From Manis javanica (taxonomy: Eukaryota; Chordata; Mammalia; Pholidota; Manidae), in contig NC_133170.1 in the NCBI RefSeq assembly GCF_040802235.1, positions 9,377,001 to 9,441,000 on the forward strand: a stretch of DNA of 64,000 nt, given 5' to 3'. Below, in pieces: positions 33,960 to 47,439 of this stretch. The notes below the pieces were generated by a model. It searched no databases and had not been told where the DNA came from. It worked only from the letters and a program-made list of their open reading frames with translations. Position 1 is the stretch's first letter. Each line of letters starts with the position of its first letter. Both the position numbers and the translations under genes were made by a program.

Positions 33960-36270
33960 AGATTAATAACTGGCAGCTTCCCTAATTTTTGTTCCGCCTT
34001 CCAACTTAGAACCATCCAACAAATCCAATGTGCACCGCTGACCACTGCACAGGATGCCTTGTTTCTCGATAGCCCACCTACATCTTCCTCATGCCAACAA
34101 TCTCCAATCAAGACATACCTGAAACCTTGCTCTTTTTCCTCGAGTCCTGTGAAAACACAAGTGATTGATGTTAGCTGACTCCCTTGCTGTAGCCGGCTCT
34201 GAATAGGTAGCCTTTGCTTGTTCTCATCTGGTTCATCTTCATTTATTTTCACAGGTGCCTTAGGTCAAAATCCCTGGGATATGGACTTTGCAAGGAAGGC
34301 TTGAGTGCAGATTTACTGGGGAAGACTCTGAAGGTCATCACCTGTCCAGGGGATGATGGGAGTGGGACTGGGCAGAGAGAGAAGTTAGACGCAACACAGC
34401 TCCACTAGAGGCCTTAACCAATCCCATGAAGAGCTCTGAGTCTGGGGTGGCTGTTCAGAAAGGTACCCTGGCCTGGATCGGTCACTAGATGCGGTCCCTG
34501 GGAAAGGAGGGGAACGTTAGGTGAAGCAGGTCTCTCTGACCGCAGGCAATTCCAAGGGAGGATGCTAACTGGGAAATAGCAATAGCCAGACTCTAAGCAT
34601 CCAGGGAACAGATGCTTGGATTCCCTCACTAGGTGAATCCCCCAAACACACAGTTGGCAGCAGATTATGACTTTAACTTGAAGCTCTTTTCTCTTAAAGC
34701 ATAGCTCTCTTCACTCAAAAACCCAGGACAAATGGAGATTTTGTGACTCCTCATTTCTTTCCTCCTAGTCCAAAACCAAGACTAGATGTGTAAAGTGCTT
34801 TCTGACATTTTTAGTTAAGTGATTTTGAGCATAGCAGTTGACTCAATTGAATATGGCATTTAAAAGAACTGAAATAAAATCCAACTAACCAAAGCAGTTA
34901 ACTGAATTACCACATGCAGACATTTATATCATCTTAATATTACAGTATTCTACTAAATGTTTCCCTCTCCCAGTAGACTAGAACATTGTAACACCCAGCT
35001 TTCTAGCTTGAGATGCTGACACACTGAAAATATATCTAGGTGAAAATAGTATCATTCCCACTTTAAAGATATTCATCCCCCAGGGAAAATTATTCCATCT
35101 TAGTCAAATTCTAATAAGATATATCTTAGAAGTAAGATACCTACCAATTTATACTTTAAAAGAATCTATTTTCCTATCTTCATCCCTAGTGTTATATGAT
35201 TATCACAAGATTTTTTGCTTTATTTGAGCTACTTAAACTCAGTACTTCTTTTTTCCTCTCACAAATATATCAGCTAATACTGTATCCAGCAATGGAAATT
35301 TACCTGAAGATTATCAAAAACATACACCAAGTTCTGTCTACAAATTGGTCCGCATAGTTCCTTTATCTGTAAACAACTCTGTGCCTTTTTTTAAACCTGT
35401 CAGCATATTCTCACTATCACAAGTACTTTTGAATCTATTACTCACTGTTCCCAGAGCTTTTGGCTTCCCTTTCTGTGTGGCCTGGAAATTCCCTCATCCA
35501 TCCCCCAACCCTCCTCCCTGCCCCGCAAAATTAGTCACTTCTTGATTAACCTTGTATGGAATCTTAGCCGAATTGTAATCTCAGGTAGCTTTTGCTCCTA
35601 GCATAGCATGGTAGTTCTTAAACTTTGAGTCCTAAGAATTGTTAGGGGAAACTATAAAAACAGAAGATATTAGAGATTCACCCTAGATCTAAAGGTGCAG
35701 AATTTCTAGAGGTGATGCTCAAGTGTATAATTGAATGTCTCTTTGTGTGAAATTCTGTTACATATCACAGCTTGACAACCACTCACAAGCAAATTTCACA
35801 TTTCTAGCAACTGATACCGTTTTCTGGGTATAGAACATCAGGATAAGTGGCATTTGGAGTCTCCTCTTTTCTAAGGTTGTGCATACAATAGTAGTCTGTG
35901 GAAGTGGAAACAATAGACTGCTTTGCCCAGCAGTCATCCATTTGAATGAAAAGGCCTATTGGAATGCAAACATTATAAATGGAAAAGATTGGGGGCTGAT
36001 CTGAGAAAAATTGCTGTAGAAGAATTGGAAGAACTTGGTGATTTCTGGAGTTTTAAAACAAAAAAAGATAGCAAAAAAGTTGAAGATTATTCACGGTCGT
36101 GAAAAGGCAGAGGCGTTGGGAAAATGGTTAGGATGGAAATCATTGAACAAATATTGAATGAACACTGGGTAAGGTGACAGGAAAGCCACAAAGAACACAT
36201 AACCTAGTTTACATCAACAGGTTTGAGTACCTACTATGTGCACAGCATTGTCCTAAAGTGTACCAGGGCA
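33960..36270. other. No recognisable gene
   Basis: Two overlapping frames on opposite strands at 33905-34252 have no splice borders or domains. The rest is AT-rich unique sequence downstream (3') of the TMCO5-like gene. Confidence 0.35.
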
Positions 36271-36271
36271 C

Positions 36272-36480
36272 AGTTCTCAAACTGGGATTTGTATTAGATT
36301 CAGCTGGGCAGACTTTTAAAAATAAAGTTACTGGGCCCCACAGCAGCTCTTCTGAATCTAAATTTCTGAATATATAAATATCAAATATATGAAGTTGGAA
36401 ATATCTAATATATAAAGCTCCCCAGGTGATTCTGATTCATCCAGTCAATGGACCAGTGTATGGACATCACTGTTCCAGAG
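36272..36480 (+). mobile_element. MER5A-type hAT-Charlie MITE
   Basis: Starts 'cagttctcaaactggg', carries 'ttactgggccccaca' and 'tctgaatctaaatttctgaa', then 'ccccaggtgattctgattcatcc', and ends near 'actgttccagag'. This is the MER5A order with an AT-rich expansion in the middle. Confidence 0.7.
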
Positions 36481-36589
36481 ACCACAGAAATGAATGAGGC
36501 AGGGTGTTTGTTTTTAAGGAATGTATAAACTGATAGGTTGAAGAATATGCTCTATCAAGTTCCCTGACTCCACCTTACATCCAGGGCTT

Positions 36590-36930
36590 CTAAATTTTAC
36601 ACATGATGTTTCTTATCTCTGAAATGCCTTTTCGTCATCTCTGCCAAGAACATGTTATCTGTCTTTCGTGATCTATTCAAATGTGAGGAGAACTGGGACA
36701 TCATTCCACATCACCCGCACTACCCTGCCAAACCCAAGTGTGTTGCATAACCAAAAATCATAAAACCCACCCATCATCTCCTTTTCATTCCCATTTCCAC
36801 CTCTTTATCTCACCTGAACCACTAAATGGCCTTTCACCTGATCTCTCACACTCCATCTGCTCTCTTCCAATTCTTTATGGCTCTATTAATCTTGCACAGT
36901 TCAATAAGAACTATTTTTCATATTGCAAAT
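36590..36930. repeat. L2 LINE fragment
   Basis: 'tctctgaaatgccttttcgtcatctctgcc', 'attcaaatgtgaggagaactggg' and the following pyrimidine-rich part match the L2 3' region. Its small frames are not genes. Confidence 0.55.
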
Positions 36931-37356
36931 AAGGTTTACTATTTCCCCATGACTCACCAAGTTAGGGATAAAAATGCTCCAGTCTGGCATTCAGAACTAC
37001 TGTATCAATTAGACTTCCACTGATTATAAGCAAAAGAACCAACTCCGGCTAACGTCAGCAGAAAAAGATGTAGGCTAGTTCACAAAAGTGAGGTTCCAAT
37101 CGTTTTCCTTCTTTGTATGATGCTTTTCAAAATTGTCATACTTAGAGGATGTCTGACTCTTGTTAATAGGAAGACAGGGAACACTGACTGAAAGACCACC
37201 TATAATTATCACTTTGATCAATTTTCACAGAAGTACAATGCCCTCTGCTAGACACCCTATAGTATTCTTTGAAAATTAGGTGAGCCACCACACTACAAGT
37301 ACAGCCAGAATTTTACTGGGAAGCAAGTCAGTAGGGTAAGAGTACCGCCTGTATCT

Positions 37357-37620
<264 letters not shown>

Positions 37621-38625
37621 CTAGCTCCCCCACTCAGGTGGTTCTATAACTTTAAGTACGTGGCTGAATTTCTCTGGACCTCAGCGACCATCTGCAAAAG
37701 ATGGAACATTGGAACATGCAGTAGGTGAGCACTTAGGTTCATTGGCATTGAAATTCCAAGAAGTATCTCTAGCCATGAAAGAATGAAACCCTGCCTTTTG
37801 TGAGCTCTTTCCTTTGAAAGGCTCTTCCCCCAGTCTAACAGGAGATTGCCTTCTCCCTTCCTTGTGAGGTACTGAGGCCTGTTTGGGGGGAAATAAAGTC
37901 ACAGGCAGTTAGATTTTTCTTGTGACAAATGGACTTCAGCTTGCTCTGTCACCGGTTTTGTCCTGGCACCAGGCTCGCCCTTCTGAAGTAATACAGGCTC
38001 TTTCAAGTCTGCACTCCTCTTCCGTCCTGTCTATGATGTATTTTATTTATGTGCTTTTAAGTCCTTGCATCGTTACTTTCTAATTGTGAATGCAACACAT
38101 GATTAGGGTAGAAGATCTGGAGAATCCAGAAAAACACAAAGAAGAAAAGAGATGTCAGAGATAATCCAGTGCCCTGGAGGTAATTATCATCTATAATACA
38201 CTTCAGAAGAGAAAAAAATCTACGGCGCAGCTAAAGCTAGCTACGGTTGTACTTTGTGAACCAATTCAGTGGATTCTATAAACCTGAGCCAAGTTTCTTG
38301 GTGTTATCGCCACGGGCTATCTCTTGGCAGTTACACAAATGCCAACTTCTACTTCACACATGTATTAAAGTGCTAATATTCTTAAAACACTCCATGCAGA
38401 AGAGGCTTGGAGGGCGGCTAAGACGAAGCAGGGAAGTCCTGCCCTCATGGAGCACTAAGCCTAGGTTTGTTCTTTCTTATGAAAAGGAAAACAACTTGCT
38501 ACCAAAACGAATCTTGTAAATAAATACTCTTCTTCCTAAATCCCAAAACTAATCACTTTGGAAATACTAAACTGGAGCGTTTTCAAAGAAACGCATTTTA
38601 ATGTTACATTTTGCAAGAGAAAAAC

Positions 38626-38855
38626 CAGTTTTCTGAATTACAAATAGCTTGGAAAACAGAGGAATGAAAAGTCTAGAATCCCATCACCTTAATATAGTAA
38701 GCTATTTTTTTTCTTTCCTTACCTTTTTTTCCCATTCTTTCTTTCTATTTGGTTGGAATTGTTTTGTTTTACTTTGTTTTATTTTGTTAGTCTTTCTTTT
38801 GGTTTGGAGTGTGTCCTTCTAGTTTTTTCTTTCCTTCAGTGGGCAGTGTAGGGAT
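38626..38855 (+). repeat. Source copy of a local 230-bp duplication
   Basis: Nearly identical to 40160-40384 in the same orientation, 1.53 kb away. Differences are a 5-bp GTTTT-type indel and about two substitutions. It lies in unique intron DNA of the TMCO5-like gene. Confidence 0.9.
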
Positions 38856-39544
38856 GGCTGGATTCAGATTTATTTCTTGACACTACTGAATCATTTGATT
38901 TTTATTTACAATATAACACAAATGTTACTTTAAAAATGTTTTCCTATTATTAAGCAAATAAAAGAACAGATGTAAAACTCATTCGTAAAAGTTCAGATGT
39001 TTTTCTTTGGAAAACATCATGTTTACTAAATCAGAAATAAGTGTTTTCATGATGTCACCTGTACAGAGCCAAAAATGAGTGCCATTAATAATGTCATTCA
39101 TTTTGAATTTATCTTCTGTAAAGAATAAAAACATTCTTTTGATTTTTTGAATGTCTACTTCCTTATTCAAATTTTGCCATGTATATATTTAACCTTCCAA
39201 ATGTTGACGTTATTTGAGGTCTATAGGTAGGGGAGGACTGAAAGGGAACTGAGGGACTGTGGATAATACCAGAAGGCCACCCTCTGAAGCTAAAACAAAA
39301 TTGATATATGATAATTGACTAAGTTTGCAAGATAAACGTCCTCAAAAAGATAATGTATAAATAAGCTTTAACAGAGCCAGTATGTTTCCAGTTCTCTGAC
39401 AAGAGATCGGTCAAAGGCTCAGGCAGTCTTAACTAGAACGTGGTGATGTGATCAATGCAGAGACTCAGCTGGATTATAATCTGCACATATAATATAATTA
39501 AGTGATCACCGAAAGGCATTCACTTATTCACTCATTTGCCTGTT

Positions 39545-40670
39545 TCTTTTTGAGATATAATTCACATACCACTAAATTTACCCTTTGAAATGTATAATTC
39601 AGTGGCTTTTAGTTTATTCACAAGATTGCACAATGATCATTGGGATCTAATTTCAAGAAATTTTCATCACCCACAAAAAAAAAAAACCCTGGACCCGCAA
39701 ACAGTCACTTTCTACTTCCCACTACCCCCATGCCTGGCAACCACTAATTTACTTTCTATCTATGTGGATTTTCCTATTTTGAACATTTCACATCAATGGA
39801 ATCATAAAATATGTGGTCTTTTGTGTCTGGCTTCTTTCACTTAACATAATGTTTTCAAGGGTCATCCATGTTGTAGCATGCATCAATATTCTTCGTTGCT
39901 GAATATTACTCCATTGTATGGATATACCACTATTTGTTTACCTGTTTATCAGTTGATGGATATATGTATGGTTTCTACTTTTTAGCTACTATGAACAACA
40001 GTGCTATGAAAATTCATGTACAGGTTTTTGTGTGGACATATGTTTTCAATTCTTTTAGGTGCATATCTAGGGGTGTGTCAGATGGTAGCTCTATATTTAA
40101 CATTTCCAGGAACTGCCAAACTGTTTTTCCGAAGTGGCTGCACCATTTTAGAATCCCAACAGTTTTCTGAATTACAAATAGCTTGGAAAACAGAGGAATG
40201 AAAAGTCTAGAATCCTATCACCTTAATATAGTAAGCTATTTTTTTTCTTTCCTTACCTTTTTTTTCCATTCTTTCTTTCTATTTGGTTGGAATTGTTTTA
40301 CTTTGTTTTATTTTGTTAGTCTTTCTTTTGGTTTGGAGTGTGTCCTTCTAGTTTTTTCTTTCCTTCAGTGGGCAGTGTAGGGATTGAAGGTTTTAATTTC
40401 TCCACATCCTCTCCATTGCTCGTTATTGCCTGTCTTTTTAATTATGGTTGCCTTAGTGGCATAAAGTGGCATCTTGTGATTTTACTTTGCATTTTCCTAA
40501 TGACCAATGATGATGAACATCTGTCCATGTGCTTATTGGCCATTTGTGTGTCTTCTTTAAAGAAATGTCTATTCAAGTCCTTGGCTCATTTTGAAAATTG
40601 GGTTGTTTACCTTTCTGTTGTTAAGTTGTAAAAACTCTTTATTCTGCACACTAAATATTAGTATCCAGAT
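39545..40670 (-). mobile_element. L1 fragment, antisense, split by a local duplication
   Basis: Antisense L1 text runs from 'gagatataattcacatacc' through 'ggtcttttgtgtctggcttc', 'tccatgttgtagcatgcatcaat' and 'tggctgcaccattttagaat'. It breaks at 40159 and resumes at 40385 with 'gaaggttttaatttctccac', 'catgtgcttattggccattt' and 'ttgttaagttgtaaaaactc'. The 225 bp in between are a copy of 38626-38855. Confidence 0.9.
40160..40384 (+). repeat. Derived copy of the local duplication, inside an L1
   Basis: The copy breaks L1 homology, so it is the newer of the pair. Roughly four bases of L1 are missing at the junction, and CAGT is shared between the target and the copy's left end. No target-site duplication or poly(A) was seen. 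Confidence 0.9.
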
Positions 40671-41596
40671 TCTTTAGATTTATTTTTAATTTATTTTTAA
40701 ACAAAATAGACATGGAAATACATGTGCATTTAATAGCAGCTGGAGACAAACAATAAATAACTAAACTGGATACTAGATACTATATATGTTCTGGATACTA
40801 AATCCTTAACTACCAGGGCTCTGAAAAAGTTAGTGCTGACTTTTTTTTCCAGCTCTCTCATTGATTTTATGAGGAGGAAATTTTCTGAGACCTTTACTTT
40901 ACCATTTTTGTTGACATCACTCCTTACCATTTATTGATTCATATTTGTTAAGCACAATGAACATCATCTGTATTTCATGTCCCCAAAAAAGATCAAGATT
41001 CCTACCTCCAAGTGACCCACGGAATATTAGGAGATAGATTTGAAAACATTTAATTGCAATAATATGCTGTGGGCTCTATGTCATTACTATGTGCCAGGTA
41101 TACACATAGAGCTTCCACCTGGGATAAAGAACCAGAAACGTTTTCTTAGAGGAGGGTATTGCTCACGGTATATATGATGGTGTGGCATCTCCAAAAAGGG
41201 ATCAAAAGAGTCAGAATTTGCCAATAGGGACATCTTCAATACTATACAAGACAGACATCCTGCCCTGAAAAGGCTTTCAGACCTGCTTGGCAGGCTTGTT
41301 CCTTTGGGGGAAGTGACTGCTTCATAGCCTGCAGACACCATCCTTTAAGATTCATGTATATATGGTTACTTAAAGCCATAAGAAAAATAGATACCTAATG
41401 CAATAGATCTTTATCTAAAATAAGAAAAATACCATGACTCTAATAAACAAATAGACTTTTAAAGACAGGACTAGATAAATTACAAATGAAGGTAAAACAA
41501 AATTTTTAGTCAATGCTTGAAGACAATCAGTCTTACTATAGTCCATACATGTTGGGGCCTTTGTCCAGCCCCCACAGGCCCCTTTCTCTGACTTAC

Positions 41597-41745
41597 CATG
41601 TGGTAACGCGGGGAGGAGAGTTCTGCCCTAATGGGGGTGGTAGAACCTGAGGAAGCAGAGGTTCCATTTCTTCAGGACTCAGAGGGTCTGTTTTCCCTTC
41701 TTGCGTTTGGTACATTCTCAGCTTTGTATTCATCAGACTTATATC
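41597..41745 (-). CDS. TMCO5B: TMCO5-like gene, penultimate exon
   Basis: A pyrimidine-rich acceptor (TTTTGCAAG/GAT) and a consensus donor (ACATG/GTAAGT) enclose 149 nt, open in one frame. It codes DISLMNTKLRMYQTQ, then a Pro-rich linker with PLLPQVLPPPLGQ, ending PPRVTT plus two bases of a Trp codon. Entry phase 0 follows the exon at 47031, and two bases left over meet the single base that opens the last exon. The linker separates the coiled coil from the membrane anchor. Confidence 0.7.
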
Positions 41746-42059
41746 CTTGCAAAAGTTGGGAACAAAAAGAGTGATCAACTATCATTTTTTAAAAAAGTGA
41801 CCCCAGATGTCTGCCAGTCTTATTGTAGGTGATGCAGAATGCTTTTCCACGAGGACACCTCAGGTTAAAAATTGCAGATGAGTCACGTGAGGAGGTCACT
41901 GGCAGGTGCACACTCACCCAACAGAGAGAGACTTACACAGTCACAGAGTAAGGTAGCACCATGGTAGAAAATTAAACGAAACCCACATGCTAATCTTTAA
42001 CTACTGGATTATTCCTGTAGGAAGATAATTACCCTTGTACTGAATTCATCTATTCAATT

Positions 42060-42670
42060 TGCTCAACTATGCAAAACATATTTACTGAGTGACTCCTACC
42101 AGGCACTATTTTAGGATACAGTGGTGAGCAAAATAGGCTAGGAATGTGCATTCTATTGCATGTGCATTTTTAAACAAAATAGACAAGGATTTACATGTGC
42201 ATTTATAGTGGCTGGGGGACAAACAACAAACAACTAAATGCATAATTATGCTTGATATGATAGATACGTGCTAAAGAGAAAACAAGTTGACAAGGCAGAG
42301 TGGCTGAGGTTTGGTGGCGAACACCTTCTCTGGATGGGTGAGACGACTAGGCATCTCTGAGCAGGTGATAGGTTGATTCACTCATTCCTTGTTTCATTCG
42401 CCCGTTCACTTTTACCTCAGTGTGTAAGTTCTTGGGCGAGGGGTTCAGAACTGGAGTCATTTTCCAGCAGAGGTGAGGGGAGGTCTGGAAGAGGAGATGA
42501 CATTTGAGCTGAGCCTTGACGAATGGATGATGTAGACTCGGAGGAGGAGCTCCAGTTGGAGGGGATGTAGAAGCAGCAGACGAGTATGAGAGCTTGCGAG
42601 TACAGACCTATGAAATGTTCTCCTGGCCTTGATCAGAAGGCCACGAGGGGACAAGAGGTGTGAGGCTAGG
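42060..42670. repeat. Ancient LINE-type relic
   Basis: 'tttactgagtgactcctaccaggcactattttaggatac', 'gacaaacaacaaacaactaaatg' and 'gacatttgagctgagccttgac' follow the same order as the relic at 32230-33740. A shorter piece with near-identical text occurs at about 40690-40770. Confidence 0.5.
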
Positions 42671-45297
42671 AAGAGAACTGTATGTGGTAGACTCTCAACT
42701 TCTAGGGCAAGAATTTTATTTAGATGAAAATTTTTATTTTATTGTTACTTAAACTTGTGTAATGGTAAAATCTGACCTCTATTCTTGCGATGAGTTTCTC
42801 CTTTAATTCATGAGCTTCCTTATAAGCATCTGCCTGAAAAGACACCTACAGTTTGGGGTAAAGTAAAAATTATATTTTTCTGCCTTACACAATAAAACCT
42901 CACTCATTTGGACACCACTTAGTTGTCAAATGGCTTCACTGAAATTAACTTGTAGTCAGTAAATATCCTTCCTCTTAGAGCAAATTCACAGTGTAATCAT
43001 GATAAACTGCAGGAGGAATGACCAAAATATTAATAAAGTTATTGTAATAATTTAGAAGTATACATTTACATAAGAACAGCTTATTATAAATCATCATTCT
43101 CCCTATTCATTCTTTTCTTTCCTTGCTTCTGCAGAAACTTCCACCAGGACACTAATCGGAGACCCATAGCATGTTTCAGAGAAGAAAAGAAAAAACTGTA
43201 TGTCTTTCAAATACTTTAAAATTTATAACATGTAAATGAAAGCCCTCATTAGAATATTTGGGCCTGATGGTTTATCAAAGGAACGGTCTACAGAAAGTGT
43301 CTGGTTTCTCTTTTCTTCCCAGGTCTCCCATATGTTGGCAGGTAGTGTAACAGATGCTCTGGTTGGTTTCTATCAGTAGGATCAAGACACGGGCTGAAGG
43401 CAAACCTTCTAAGACATGAATGCCAACGGCACACACGTCAGGAGTACATAATGCTTTTAAAAGGTTTTTAATTAATCATGCCATAATAGGCTTGCAGGAA
43501 ACCTTGTAAAGTGGAGCTATAGGAAGAACAACAAGATTCTGGGATTCAAGAAAGATGGGTTCCTGAAACTGATTCTTGAAGAGGTACTTGCAAAAGCAAG
43601 CTAAGATATAGATTTCTGATACATAGTTGGTAGTGGCAAACATTGATTATAAAGCCCCAAATAGCCAACAAAATAAATCAAAAACTCAAATCCTACTTTC
43701 AATAAACAGTGAAAAGAGCAATGGTAAAATCTAGTGGCATAGAAAGTTGATGAGAAGATGCTAAGTGAAAAAAAGCAAGTTGCAAAAGAATATATAAAAT
43801 ACAATCCCATTAAAAAAGTAACAATACTTAAATGTATGTCTAGAAAAATTTGGAAGAATACAAATATACTAAAATGGTCATTGTGTTTATCTTTGAAGGA
43901 TGGTATTAGTTTTCATTTTTATATGAAATAGTTCTATAATGCTTTTTTTAAATTCACTTTATTATCATTAATCTACAATTACATGAAGAACATTATGGTT
44001 ACTAGACTTATTAAAATAAGCATGTATTACTTTTGTTAGAAGAAAAATATACATATATTTTTTAATGGTAGGGCAAGAATGAGACTGGTTCTTTCCATCT
44101 GGAAATATGGACAAATTACTTCATGGTTTTGAGTTGTGCTTTTCTTTTCTGAAAGTGAGGGTAGAAACAAAATGGCATTAAGTTCCCTTCTAGGTTAAAA
44201 ATTCTATCTTTCATCAAATTTTAGATTTCATTCACAAAAATTTTCTAAATCAGAGATTTCCTTGAAGAACTGTTTTATTCCCCTTAATTATAAAGCCATT
44301 TCACCATTACCTGGACAAATTTGTTATCTATTTTTCCTAATTGCTTCTTAATTTCCATGATCTTCTCCTTTAAACAAAAGGGTATAAAACCAAAGTTGTA
44401 ATGAATATGTGGAATTGAAACAAAACAAAAGACAATTTTGAGAAGCTCATTCATGATAAAAAAAAAAAACTGAGATTTAATAGAAGCTTTTTTTCCATAC
44501 TGTTCTGGGTATGGATCACCAAAATCAATATTAAATCATATAAACAAGATATTATTGGCCACACTATGTAAGCGGCCATTGCTCCAGGCATTGTGCTGGC
44601 TGGATACAAATAATAAAGCGTGTTTGGCCTCAAACAGCTTATAGGGAATATACAGTCCACACCCTTCTACCAAGTTCATTCTCCACCAGCCCTTGGACTG
44701 CATGATTTAATTATTTAGAAAGGAGCTGTGATGTGCTAATCATATTTCACTTGGCACCCCAGCTTATTTGTATAGTAAATATCTTTACACAGTACTTATC
44801 AAAGATAACTGAGGTAGGAATTAGTCTCAGAATGAAAATCTAGATACTTGTGTGAAAATTTCAGAAAGCTTCATGGACTTCACCCAAAGGCCATCTCAAA
44901 GTTTTTTCCTCGGCTTTAAGGTCTTTCAATCTGTGTGTGTTGTATGTGTGTATTTTGAAAGTGATTTTATCAATTTTTCTCCTCCCCCTTCGTGCCTTCC
45001 TGAGTCATTCCATTTCTTTGTGAGAAATAAATGAGTCAGTACATGTGATATTACTTTATTAACTTATTAACTTTATTAACTTTATTAACTTATTTCTCCT
45101 TTAATTTTCCCACACCCTGTTTGCCGTTCCTATATCTAGTTCCGACAGTCTTCACTTTTTCCTTCACTAGAGTAACCTACGGCCATTCTAACTGCCTTTC
45201 CTTCTGTAACAATTATATTTAAAGTTCCTTGTTCATCATATTACTGCATTTGGTTTTATGTGGCATGTCCCATCAGCCTGAGAACAGAACTTGTGTC
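42671..45297. other. Intron DNA of the TMCO5-like gene, nothing firm recognised
   Basis: AT-rich sequence. A pyrimidine tract plus CAG at about 43110-43134 looks like a plus-strand acceptor, but no coding exon follows it. Faint ancient-repeat text occurs near 44580-44640. Confidence 0.35.
45056..45100. repeat. Short tandem ATTAACTT-type repeat
   Basis: Three to four imperfect copies of an 'attaacttt' unit stand in tandem. Confidence 0.75.
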
Positions 45298-45765
45298 AAT
45301 TTTTTAAACTTATATTTACTGAGATATAATTTATATAAGGTAAAACTCACCTTTTCAAAGTGTACAGTTCTATGAATTGTGACAAGTGAACATGGTCATG
45401 TAATCAAGACGACAGCAAGATATGGAACATGCCCACCACACCCAAAATGTCCTTGTACCCCTTGATGAATCCCTTCCTCCCTTTCCCCACTCAATGCCAG
45501 AAATCACTAATCTATTTCTTGTTCTTGGGGTTTTTGCCTCTTCCAGAATGTTACATAAATGGAATCATGAAGTGTGTAATCGTCTGAGCCTGGCTCCTTC
45601 CACTTAGCCTCTTACATTTGAGATTCGTTCATGTTGGTCGATGAATAAGAAGCCGTTCCTTTTCATTGCTGGCTAGTATTCCATCATCTAACATGCATCA
45701 CGATTTATTCGCACACCAGTTGGTAGATATTTGGGCTGTTCCTAGTTTTCAAGTCCATGCCTGTT
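45298..45765 (-). mobile_element. L1 fragment, antisense, old
   Basis: 'gagatataatttatataaggtaaaactcacc', 'gtgtacagttctatgaatt', 'acataaatggaatcatgaagtgtgtaatc' and 'tattccatcatctaacatgcatc' are the antisense L1 3' series, more diverged than the copy at 39545. Confidence 0.75.
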
Positions 45766-47030
45766 TTTTCAAGATGCATACAAAGCCTTGAACCCCTAGC
45801 ACGGAGAATCTCCACACATATGTGTGATGCCTTCCCCCTTTCATGGTATCCCAGCCCCTTGTTGGTGTTTTCTTTTTAATCTCATTTTCATATATCTTTG
45901 TGCTCTCTGATCTTTCTCCTCATTCTTTTGACAGTCATCACTCCCTAGCCCTGCCTCCTACCAAAATCCACATTCCCATAATAGAGCTGACTTTGGAGGA
46001 AATTTTCTAAAGCAGAGTAATTCTCCTTCTTTGTCACCTTCCCTACTTTCACAGTTTGCAATTTCCAAAGCACAAAGCTAGTGAAAATGCTCTTGACTTT
46101 TCAACTAGCACAAAATGAGGTTGCTACTTCGAAATGTTAGACTAAACCATGGTCAAAGTAATTTTTTCCTTGGTGATATATCTGTGTGTGGGGATGGTCT
46201 GCAGATGGCTTTTAATGAATGAGGGGTCTAGATAAACATTACCTTCCTACAATAAAAGAGGCATTTTTCCTTTACTTCTTCCAAAGTCCACTTCATTTAA
46301 ACTCTTTGATTTGAGCTCAAGCAGAGACTGGCAATTTCAATGAAAAGACGTATAATGACAACAGACTTTTTCCTTTTTTAAGAGTATTTTCTTCAAAGGA
46401 CTGAAGTTTAGCAGAGCAGAAAAACTATCAACCAGGGCTCTAAAGACAAATTCTTTATCCAAAAGTGGTCCCTGCCTTTCCATCGTTCTATGGCTCTAAA
46501 AAAAGAGAAAAATCAAACCTTTCTTAGAAAAGAGTCTCTAAGGAATGCAAGGAGACCAAATAATAGGAAAACTTCAGACTGTGAAAAACAACCCCAAACT
46601 CTTTCTTCATGAAAACATCAAAGACAAACAGATATATTTCTTACATTTGAAGGATGAGGTTCTTTATGAATATTTATTTCCTGGATGTGTTCTCTGTACT
46701 GCAAAGTCCTGGGATACAAAGATTAAGAAGAGAAGCTTTGCCTTAAGGCACTCATTATTATCTTATAAAGGCATCAAGATATAAGCCTACAGAATTTGTC
46801 TGACCAAGTTTTCAGGTAGAATAGAAAAGTCCAGCCTTTTTATGTCATCGGAGAATAGAAGTCATACTCAGGTGAAGGGTGCTCGGAGCTGACTGCCCAA
46901 GAGCCCTCCTCCGTGTGACAGAAGATGGCTGTTAATCCTTGTTATGACCTGTTGAACAGCAGAAGGGGTGGAAAGAGGTGGCAGAGTTCCCATGACCTCC
47001 CAGATTGTCTTTATCCAGCTTCCAGCTTAC
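45766..47030. other. Intron DNA, no further feature
   Basis: No splice-bounded frame was found between the exons at 41597 and 47031. A possible ancient repeat piece lies at about 46670-46780. Confidence 0.35.
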
Positions 47031-47121
47031 CTCCATGTTTGTCCCCTGATCAGAGTTCAGGTCCTGCTGTAACTCCAGCTTTTCAATTTGTCCTTCCAGG
47101 GACATCACCTCATTTAATAAG
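47031..47121 (-). CDS. TMCO5B: TMCO5-like gene, coiled-coil exon
   Basis: Acceptor TTTTGTTTGCAG/C and donor ATGGAG/GTAAGC enclose 91 nt. One base completes a codon, then 30 codons read LLNEVMSLEGQIEKLELQQD and onward to a terminal NME, with heptad-like Leu/Ile spacing. It leaves phase 0, which the exon at 41597 accepts. The upstream exon at 49346 also leaves phase 0, so it cannot splice straight to this one without a frameshift. Confidence 0.65.
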
Positions 47122-47439
47122 CTGCAAACAAAACAAGAGATGGACTGAGTCCTGTGAATTGAGAAACACACCCAGTGGGTGATCTTCTTGATCAAAATGC
47201 AATCCTATTCCTATATAGGATCACTCTTGGGTAGTGGTCGTGTTGGAATGGGAAGTCATGAATGCAATTTAAGAAAGTGAAAAACACTCTAAATAATCTA
47301 AATAATAGTAAAGAAAAATAGGCCTAACTGGTTAGAGGAGCAGAAAATTAAAATGGTTAAAATGGAAATTTAAATATCTAGAAAAAACACATAAAATCTT
47401 TGGGACCGAGGACAAAGCAGAGTTCTTAGACTTCACACC

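Noticed and set aside
43110-43200. Plus-strand exon after a strong pyrimidine tract and CAG
   Set aside because: No coding frame or donor follows at a suitable distance, and it lies in an intron of a minus-strand gene.
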